From positions 45,046 through 109,045 of the forward strand of contig JACKCR010000012.1 of NCBI GenBank assembly GCA_020633975.1: a stretch of DNA of 64,000 nucleotides. Direction: 5' to 3'. This DNA comes from Candidatus Eiseniibacteriota bacterium. GTDB taxonomy: Bacteria > Eisenbacteria > RBG-16-71-46 > CAIMUX01. Position numbers and translations under genes: made by a program. Of the stretch, positions 58,138-64,000 are shown one piece after another (position 1 is the first letter of the stretch; every line of letters begins with the position of its first letter). Under the pieces are notes generated by a model. That model was not told where the DNA came from and made no database searches. It saw only the letters and a program-made list of their open reading frames with translations.

Positions 58138-59051
58138 ACTCTTTCCTCGTCGTCACGGATAGCGCATCGATCGCTGAAGAATCACGCGAGCTCCTCGAGG
58201 AGCTCTTGGGACATGTCGTCGTCGAAGTCGTTCACGAGGATGGGCGGCTTGCACTCTCACGCCTCGAGCGGAGAGCCTACGACCTCGTCCTCCTTCCGCT
58301 CGAGCTGCGGAAGATGGAAGCACTCACCTTGCTGAGGGCAGTCGGTCCGGAAGTCGCGTCCCGGATCGCGCTCCTCACTCCGGACACGCTGGACGGGTTC
58401 CGGACGGCCTGGGAAGGGATGCGACTGGGCGCGCGGGACCTGGTCCCGACGAAGGGGCAGCCGCCCCAGAGACTCAAGGGACACCACGATCTGAGACTAC
58501 GCCAGATCGCATGGCATCTCTCCCATCCCGGTTCGCTCGCGCCGCTTTCGCTTCCGTCGGTCGACGAGTTCGATCTCGAGGGTCCGGTCGTACTCGTTCC
58601 AGAAACGCGTCATCTCGTCGCCGTCGCCGAGTGGATCGTCGGACTTCCGCGGACCGTACCCGTGGTGCTCCGTGCCCCCGAAGGTGCGCGGCTCCGCAGA
58701 GTTCTCGGTGAGGAACTCACCCGCTGGATCCCGTGGCCGACCCGTTCCCTCAAGCATGGGGACCGCCTCGCGCCAGGGCACGTGCACCTCTTCGCCGAAC
58801 CGGAAGCGATCGAGCTGAACGGAGATCGCGAGCGGTGCATCGCGCGCGTCGTACCCAACGTGGGAGCGCCGGGGAGCTGGAGTGCCCGTCGCGACCTACT
58901 CTCGCACGTCGCGGGTTCTACCGTTCCGTTCACACTCTGGACAGGTGACCCGCTCGAGCCGGAGGAAGAGGAGCTGGCACTCGCTGGTGGCTTCGCTCAC
59001 GTCGTCTGTGATCGAGATTCGACGGGGAGGTGGCAAGAGAATGCAGCTTGA
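58134..59051 (+). CDS. degenerate CheB paralogue (pseudo-receiver plus inactive methylesterase)
   Basis: About 305 residues. The first 120 residues fold like a receiver, but the phospho-acceptor is lost: the site reads DLVLLPLELR, with Pro near residue 55 where Asp stands in LVLTDINMP. The second part follows the CheB methylesterase line: VPETRHLVAVAEWIVGLPRT, then VPVVLRAPEG, GDRLAPGHVHLFAEPEAIEL and ARVVPNV, but the Ser-x-Gly-Gly, QHMP and DGxxG catalytic sites are replaced. It is probably a binding or scaffold protein. TTG 58134 overlaps the sigma-region-4 stop and its end overlaps the next gene. The inactive reading is from the sequence; the function is inference. Confidence 0.75.
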   Translation: MNSFLVVTDSASIAEESRELLEELLGHVVVEVVHEDGRLALSRLERRAYDLVLLPLELRKMEALTLLRAVGPEVASRIALLTPDTLDGFRTAWEGMRLGARDLVPTKGQPPQRLKGHHDLRLRQIAWHLSHPGSLAPLSLPSVDEFDLEGPVVLVPETRHLVAVAEWIVGLPRTVPVVLRAPEGARLRRVLGEELTRWIPWPTRSLKHGDRLAPGHVHLFAEPEAIELNGDRERCIARVVPNVGAPGSWSARRDLLSHVAGSTVPFTLWTGDPLEPEEEELALAGGFAHVVCDRDSTGRWQENAA

Positions 59052-61539
59052 GACCGTCCCAGAAGGGACACATGGTCGAGGGCCCAAGGACGGGTCCGTC
59101 TCCAGAATCGAATCGTTCTTCGTTGGCGCCCACCGTGTGCGCCGCGCCGTCGGGATTCCAGCGGCCCAGCGTGGCCGCATTTCGCGCCGTCTGTCCCACG
59201 TCATGCTGTCGAGCCTCCTGGTCGTAGGCTTGCTCGGCGGGGCGCTTACCGGATTGCTGACCGGTCTCCCGATCGCGACCGCTCTGGTTTCCGACGCTCG
59301 GGCAGAAATCCCCGGCCCCAAGTACGAGATCGATGACGTCCGCTTCCAGCAGGAGGGCGACTGGTTCGTCCTCGCCGTTCCGACTCAGGCGGCCTGGGCC
59401 CACTGGACGCTAGCCAACCCACCTCGCATCATCGTCGACTTTGCGGACGCCGTGAGCGTGCTCCCGGAAGCACCCGGTCTGTTCGAGATCGAGATGGATC
59501 ACGGTCCGGTCAAGATCTTCCGCACGAGCCAGTTCTCCAACTCTCCTCTCGATCGACGCGTGCGCATGACGGTCGAACTCGACGCGATCACCGCGTACGA
59601 AGCGCGTCGCGTGGGGGAGGAGATTCGGATCTACATCGAAGCGCCCGGCGCGAAGGGGGACACCGCGCGCCTCACCGCCGACGGATTCTTCGAGGGCGGA
59701 GCCGCGGTAGCGCCTCAGACGCCCGCGCGAGAGGAGATGGCGCAGCAGGAAGCTCCGAAGTCCGCGCCCAAGGAAAGTGCGGCGCCGAAGCAAGAGACCA
59801 AGTCAGACGATCACGCAAGCGCGGTCGATCACGCCAAGGCTGACCGCGCAACAGCCGATGACCACGCTGAGGCTGACGCCCAGGAAGCGGCCGATGATCA
59901 CGCAACGGCGAAGGATCACGCGGTCGGCACTGATCACGGAAAGGTGGAAACCCCCGCGGGCACGGACCAGGCCGAGAATGATCCGGCACAGTCCAGTGGT
60001 CACACGACTGCCGCGGGACGCGCCAAGTCCGAAGGAACTCCCGACGACCTAGCCGGCATCTCCGACCCCGTGCCCCTTCCTGGACCCGATCCGATGGCGA
60101 GCACGCGGGCGAGCGGCAGTTCGGATGCAACACGTCAATGGGCCGAGCGGCTTGGCAAGGCAGCGCGCGGGACAGACCATGTAGAAGAGGACGCGCACGC
60201 CACGGACGATGCTCCTGGTACCGAGGACTCCCACGACAGTGCGGACGCCCATGGCACCAACTCCGAAGCCAAGGCTGACGACCAGGCAAGCGCGGACACC
60301 CATGGCGACGCGGACCCTCACGCCAACGCGGACACCCACGGTCAGGGCGGAACGCATGCCGATCCCGCGTCCGCAGAGGCACCTGACGAACCCGAGCACG
60401 ACCTCGCGTCGGCCGAGGACGTGCCGCCAGCCGTCGACCCGTATGCGAAGGATCTCGCTCCCAAGAAGGAGATCGGTGACGACGACATCGCAAAGATGCG
60501 CAGCACCCTCGAAGAGCTCCTCGGCAAGAAGAACGTCGATAACGTCACCGAAACATCTCGCGGCGAGGTCCTCTCGGAGGACGAACTCCGCGAGCGGCTC
60601 AAGGAACAGGAGTTCCCCGAGGAAGAGTGGGAAGACTGGCAGGACTTCGACGAGGCGTCGGATATCGAGTCGCCGGATTCGCTCCGCACTCGTCGCGCTT
60701 CGATCCTGCTCAAGGCTGCCATCGCAGACTGGATGCGGGGGGACCACGAGGGCGCCGTCAAGCGAGCAGACCGCTGTCGCCGCTTCTATGGCAACTACGA
60801 CGGTGGGCTCCAGGCGGGACTGCTACTCCGAGAAACCTACCTCATGACTGGGCGCGAGGCGCTCGCCGCTTCCGTGCGTGGCGTGCCGGAGTACCCGGAC
60901 ACGGCGTTCTTCAAGCAAGGGTTCTTCGAGAAGCTGCTATCCGCGTACTACGACGCGGGCGATGACGAACTCCTGCTCGACCGGATGGAGTACTGGGGGC
61001 CCGTCTACCCGGACGGGACGTGGTACCCGCACTACCACTACCTGCTCGGTCGGGACGCGTTCATCGCGAGGGACGTTCCGCGTGCCGAGGATCACCTCAG
61101 CCGGTTGTCTCTCCACGACCCGGGTGGCGATGCGGCGTTCCTCATGCGCGCACGTCTCGCCGACGAGGCAGAGAACGTGACTGATGCGCTCGTGCTCTAC
61201 CGCGAGCTCGCCAAGGGCGCGGATGGCGTCTACGCGCTGCGCGGACTCGTACGGTCTGCGGATCTCGAGTTCCAGAGCGGACGGATCACCGTGGCGCGGG
61301 ACATCTACCGCGACGTGCTGAAGAAAGATCCACCCACCGACGAGAAAGCCTGGGCGCTCTATCAGATGGCGAACTGCGCCCTTCTCGCCGGGGACGAAAC
61401 GACGGCCAGGAAGACCTACGAGGCTCTGACTTCGGAGATGCCGGAGACCTACTGGTCGCAAATGGCAGTGGAGCGGCTCCAATCGTTCGAGTGGGGCGGG
61501 GACGTGGCGCGGAGGATCGAGGAGATGAGGAACCCATGA
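59041..61539 (+). CDS. AMIN-domain, His/Asp-rich, TPR-type envelope protein
   Basis: About 832 residues. A long basic front (1-50) precedes a membrane/signal helix near 54-82 (MLSSLLVVGLLGGALTGLLT) with a possible cut after DARAE. An AMIN domain follows (near 95-205, FVLAVPTQAAWAHWTLANPP followed by RIIVDFADAVSVL), found in proteins that bind septal or polar envelope. Residues 255-460 are low complexity with many His, Asp, Ala, Thr (ADDHAEADAQEAADDHATAK), then KEIGDDDIAKMRSTLEELL and a TPR-type repeat region to the end (YRELAKGADGVYALRGLVRS, LYQMANCALLAGDETTARKT). GGAGGTGG precedes the ATG. It resembles FimV only in layout. Confidence 0.72.
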   Translation: MQLETVPEGTHGRGPKDGSVSRIESFFVGAHRVRRAVGIPAAQRGRISRRLSHVMLSSLLVVGLLGGALTGLLTGLPIATALVSDARAEIPGPKYEIDDVRFQQEGDWFVLAVPTQAAWAHWTLANPPRIIVDFADAVSVLPEAPGLFEIEMDHGPVKIFRTSQFSNSPLDRRVRMTVELDAITAYEARRVGEEIRIYIEAPGAKGDTARLTADGFFEGGAAVAPQTPAREEMAQQEAPKSAPKESAAPKQETKSDDHASAVDHAKADRATADDHAEADAQEAADDHATAKDHAVGTDHGKVETPAGTDQAENDPAQSSGHTTAAGRAKSEGTPDDLAGISDPVPLPGPDPMASTRASGSSDATRQWAERLGKAARGTDHVEEDAHATDDAPGTEDSHDSADAHGTNSEAKADDQASADTHGDADPHANADTHGQGGTHADPASAEAPDEPEHDLASAEDVPPAVDPYAKDLAPKKEIGDDDIAKMRSTLEELLGKKNVDNVTETSRGEVLSEDELRERLKEQEFPEEEWEDWQDFDEASDIESPDSLRTRRASILLKAAIADWMRGDHEGAVKRADRCRRFYGNYDGGLQAGLLLRETYLMTGREALAASVRGVPEYPDTAFFKQGFFEKLLSAYYDAGDDELLLDRMEYWGPVYPDGTWYPHYHYLLGRDAFIARDVPRAEDHLSRLSLHDPGGDAAFLMRARLADEAENVTDALVLYRELAKGADGVYALRGLVRSADLEFQSGRITVARDIYRDVLKKDPPTDEKAWALYQMANCALLAGDETTARKTYEALTSEMPETYWSQMAVERLQSFEWGGDVARRIEEMRNP

Positions 61540-62777
61540 CGAGCACGGACGAGCTGAGCAGGATGAAGTCGCGCTTGGAACAACGGGAGCAACTCGGCGT
61601 CGTGCTCGAGGGACTGCTCGAATCGCTTGCAGATGGCGTGGTCGCCCTCGACTTCCGAGGCGAGGTGACGCATGTCTCCGACGCACTGCTCGAACCATCG
61701 CTCACGCCGGGCGCGGAGGTGACGCTCCCTCAGGAGATCCTGGCACGTCTTCGGGCCGAGTCGCAGCGGGTGGGGACGATACCCCGCCGGTTCGAGATCG
61801 TTTGGCACCGGGAAGAGACCGGGACGCGGATCTATCAGGTCGTCGCGGCCGCCGCTCGGATCGGCGAGATCGCTCCGGAGCTACCCGAGGACGGAACGTT
61901 CGCGGGGCCGGTGCTCACCCTGTTTGCCTTTCATGACACGACCTCGGTTCACGAGCTGCGTCGGGAACTCGATCGGACTCGGGACTTGGCGGCGCTCGGC
62001 CGGATGGCAGCGACGGTTGCGCACGAACTGCGGAACCCGCTCGGCGTGATCCAAGGGTTCGCCACGCTCCATCAGCGAGACCTGAACGCCGAGGGCCGGG
62101 ACACGAAGTCGATCGACCGGATCCTCCAGGGCGTCGAGGGCGCGAACCGGATCGTCGAGGATCTCCTCGAGTACAGCCGACCCGTAGCGCCCAAGGACGA
62201 ATCGATCTCGGTCGAGGCGCTACTTGCGGAGAGCGCAGTCACTCTCGAGATCTCGCCGCGCTTCCGTAGAGGGATCTCGGTCGACGTGGAAGTGGATCCG
62301 CGACTCCCCGCGGTCCGTGGCGATCGGCGGTTGCTCCTCCAGGCGCTGGCCAACCTCTACCACAACGCGATCGATGCGATCGACGGCGACGGTTCGCTCT
62401 CGATCCGTGCGCGTGCGACAGGCGGTTTCGGTGGTCGGGAGAGACTCAGGGTCGTGGTGCGCGACTCCGGATGCGGACTCTCCGCCGAGGAAGTACAGCG
62501 GATCTTCGAGCCGTTCTATACGACGAAGCCCGGAGGAACCGGGCTCGGAATGGCCATCGTCAGGCGCACGATCGAAGCCCATGGGGGAGAGATCCACGTC
62601 GTCTCGGCTCGTGGCCGGGGGACGTCGGTCGTTCTCGATCTGCCCGCAGGTGTTTGGGACGAACCGGACGCGAAGGACATCGCGTCGATTCCAGGGAAGG
62701 AGCGCACTCGAGTGCGCGAAGGTAGGGACGGCGAGCGGGAAGCCCTGCTAGCTGAGCCGAAGAGGGAGGCTGCGTGA
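61536..62777 (+). CDS. PAS-containing sensor histidine kinase, FlrB/FleS-like
   Basis: About 413 residues, cytoplasmic. A coiled start (ELSRMKSRLEQREQ) leads to a PAS-like domain (GLLESLADGVVALDFRGEVT), HisKA with ATVAHELRNPLGVIQGF (His163), and HATPase with LANLYHNAIDAIDGDG, VVRDSGCGLSAEEVQR and GTGLGMAIVRRTIE. The start overlaps the AMIN-TPR gene by four bases and the end overlaps the following sigma-54 activator. Placement, size and motifs fit FlrB/FleS, kinase for the late flagellar activator. Confidence 0.9.
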   Translation: MTSTDELSRMKSRLEQREQLGVVLEGLLESLADGVVALDFRGEVTHVSDALLEPSLTPGAEVTLPQEILARLRAESQRVGTIPRRFEIVWHREETGTRIYQVVAAAARIGEIAPELPEDGTFAGPVLTLFAFHDTTSVHELRRELDRTRDLAALGRMAATVAHELRNPLGVIQGFATLHQRDLNAEGRDTKSIDRILQGVEGANRIVEDLLEYSRPVAPKDESISVEALLAESAVTLEISPRFRRGISVDVEVDPRLPAVRGDRRLLLQALANLYHNAIDAIDGDGSLSIRARATGGFGGRERLRVVVRDSGCGLSAEEVQRIFEPFYTTKPGGTGLGMAIVRRTIEAHGGEIHVVSARGRGTSVVLDLPAGVWDEPDAKDIASIPGKERTRVREGRDGEREALLAEPKREAA

Positions 62778-64000
62778 TGTCAGAGCGCACACGGATCCTC
62801 GTCGTGGACGACGAGCCGCTCATCCGTGAGTTCCTGGGGGAGACCCTCAAGCGCCAAGGGTACGAGGTGCTGGAGGCGACGGGAGCGGATGACGCGGTCG
62901 GTCGGATCGAGAAGATCACGCCCGACATCGTCCTCCTCGACATTCGGATGAAAGGACGAGATGGCCTCTCTTTCCTTCCCGAAGTGAAGCAGATATGTCC
63001 CGACTCGCCGGTCCTCATGATGACCGGACACGGGACGGTCGAGTCCGCGGTTCAGGCGATGCGGCTCGGTGCCTTCGACTACCTGACGAAGCCGTTCTCG
63101 GCCGACGTGGTCGAGCTCGCGGTCGAGCGGGCCGCGGCCGTGCGCGCACTGCGCCGGGAGAATGCGAACCTCCGCGGACAGCTGTCGATGCAAGCGGCGG
63201 TGGACACTCTCGTCGGGCGTTCGCGCGCGATGGAAGAGCTCCGGAGCACGATCCGTCTGGTGGCGCCGTCTCCCTCGACCGTTCTCATCCAAGGAGAGAG
63301 CGGTACGGGGAAAGAGCTCGTCGCGCGGGCGATCCACGAAGGGTCGAGTCGCGCGAGCGGAGCCTTCGTCAAGATCAACTGCGCGGCCGTGCCGCCCGGT
63401 CTTCTCGAGAGCGAGCTCTTCGGACACGAGAAGGGCGCGTTCACGGGGGCGTCGCAGCGCACGTCCGGCCGATTCGAACAGGCCGACGGCGGCACTCTTC
63501 TCCTCGACGAGATCAGCGAGATGGAGCCGAGTCTCCAGCCGAAGTTGCTCCGCGTGCTGCAGGAGCGCGAGTTCTATCGCGTCGGCGGACGGGAGATGGT
63601 GCGGGTCGACGTCCGGGTCGTCGCGACCACGAACGCGGATCTTCGCGACCGGGTCAAGCAGGGCACGTTCCGCGAGGATCTGTACTATCGACTCAACGTC
63701 GTTCCGATCCGGATCAGTCCCTTGCGCGAACGTCGGGAAGACATCCCACTCCTCGCCGGCCACTACCTCGGTCGCGGCGCGGAGGCGAACGGAAAGCCGG
63801 GCATCCGGATTGGCCGTGCCGCGATGGAGCTCCTCCTGAGTCACGACTGGCCCGGCAACGTCCGGGAGCTGATCAACGCCGTGGAACGTGCCGTCATCCT
63901 CTGTCCTGGGGACGAGGTCCGTCCGGAGCATCTCGTGCTCGACCTCGGCGTCTCGAACCACACTCCGATGGAGGACGTCGGGGACACCCTGGCCGAACGA
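62777..64000 (+). CDS. Sigma-54 activating response regulator, FlrC/FleR-like, partial
   Basis: At least 408 residues; the C-terminus lies outside. Receiver (ILVVDDEPLIREF, phospho-acceptor in VLLDIRMKG, LTKPF), AAA+ domain with QGESGTGKELVARAIH, the canonical GAFTGA loop at about 220-225, GTLLLDEISEM, and DWPGNVRELINAVERAVILC. The DNA-binding helix-turn-helix is expected beyond 64000. ATG 62777 overlaps the kinase stop (TGATG). With the GAFTDA activator at 56144 there are thus two different sigma-54 activators in this flagellar region. It is the probable partner of the kinase at 61536. Confidence 0.9.
   Translation, partial: MSERTRILVVDDEPLIREFLGETLKRQGYEVLEATGADDAVGRIEKITPDIVLLDIRMKGRDGLSFLPEVKQICPDSPVLMMTGHGTVESAVQAMRLGAFDYLTKPFSADVVELAVERAAAVRALRRENANLRGQLSMQAAVDTLVGRSRAMEELRSTIRLVAPSPSTVLIQGESGTGKELVARAIHEGSSRASGAFVKINCAAVPPGLLESELFGHEKGAFTGASQRTSGRFEQADGGTLLLDEISEMEPSLQPKLLRVLQEREFYRVGGREMVRVDVRVVATTNADLRDRVKQGTFREDLYYRLNVVPIRISPLRERREDIPLLAGHYLGRGAEANGKPGIRIGRAAMELLLSHDWPGNVRELINAVERAVILCPGDEVRPEHLVLDLGVSNHTPMEDVGDTLAER

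Noticed and set aside
1-64000. tRNA, rRNA, CRISPR array, insertion sequence
   Set aside because: No tRNA-like cloverleaf, rRNA stretch, regular spaced repeat or transposase-like protein was found by reading both strands; a covariance search would be the decisive test.

Overview
This is a GC-rich chromosomal window from a Gram-negative, motile bacterium. Outer-membrane traits are present: FlgH/FlgI L and P rings, a beta-barrel protein and periplasmic c-type haem proteins. Two secreted proteins end in a FlgD-Ig-like/sorting-type C-terminal domain, which is common in the FCB superphylum and relatives such as Eisenbacteria- or Krumholzibacteriota-like lineages. That placement is inference; no rRNA gene is present to confirm it.

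Layout: (1) 1-7037, sensory genes: a PAS/GAF sensor cut by the window edge, a haem-sensing hybrid histidine kinase, a single-domain receiver, a periplasmic Tll0287-like haem protein and a chemoreceptor. (2) 7345-13139, an MglA-like GTPase with a very long Pro/Ala tail, then a TPR protein-trpA-uppP-GNAT run. (3) 13225-27494, minus strand, a complete chemotaxis operon (two chemoreceptors, cheA, W, R, D, Y, X, B), preceded by a receiver, a candidate 23-residue membrane peptide and a PDZ/GAF/SpoIIE phosphatase. (4) 27800-33533, flgF-flgG-flgA-flgH-flgI-flgJ behind a clear sigma-54 promoter. (5) 33622-45739, accessory genes: egtBD (ergothioneine), an esterase, a possible caspase-like protein, an sdpR/sdpI-type pair, an outer-membrane barrel, a family-5 uracil-DNA glycosylase, two TSUP permeases, a truncated AraC-type gene, a DUF3224 protein and a secreted propeller-like protein. 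(6) 46065-54536, flagellar filament genes: flgN-like, flgK, flgL, fliW, csrA, fliC, fliS, fliD, flaG, a small helical protein, a flgM-like gene and a PilZ gene. (7) 54643-64000, flagellar-type regulation: a kinase/sigma-54 activator pair, then a stand-alone sigma region 4, a degenerate CheB, an AMIN-TPR protein and a second kinase/sigma-54 activator pair that runs off the window.

How it works together: the sigma-54 activators probably switch on rod/ring genes such as flgF onward. The FlgM-like protein would hold sigma-28 until the hook is built. Sigma-28-like motifs (TAAA or TCAA, N15-17, xCCGA or GTCGA) lie before fliC and, more weakly, before several chemoreceptor and receiver genes. FliW-CsrA probably controls fliC translation through a leader with two GGA motifs. 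Chemoreceptors feed CheA/CheW/CheY, with CheR/CheB/CheD adapting receptors and CheX removing phosphate from CheY.

The least described part is the 57814-64000 operon: sigma-region-4-only protein, pseudo-CheB, AMIN/His-Asp-rich/TPR protein, kinase, sigma-54 activator. No tRNA, rRNA, CRISPR array or complete insertion sequence was seen.
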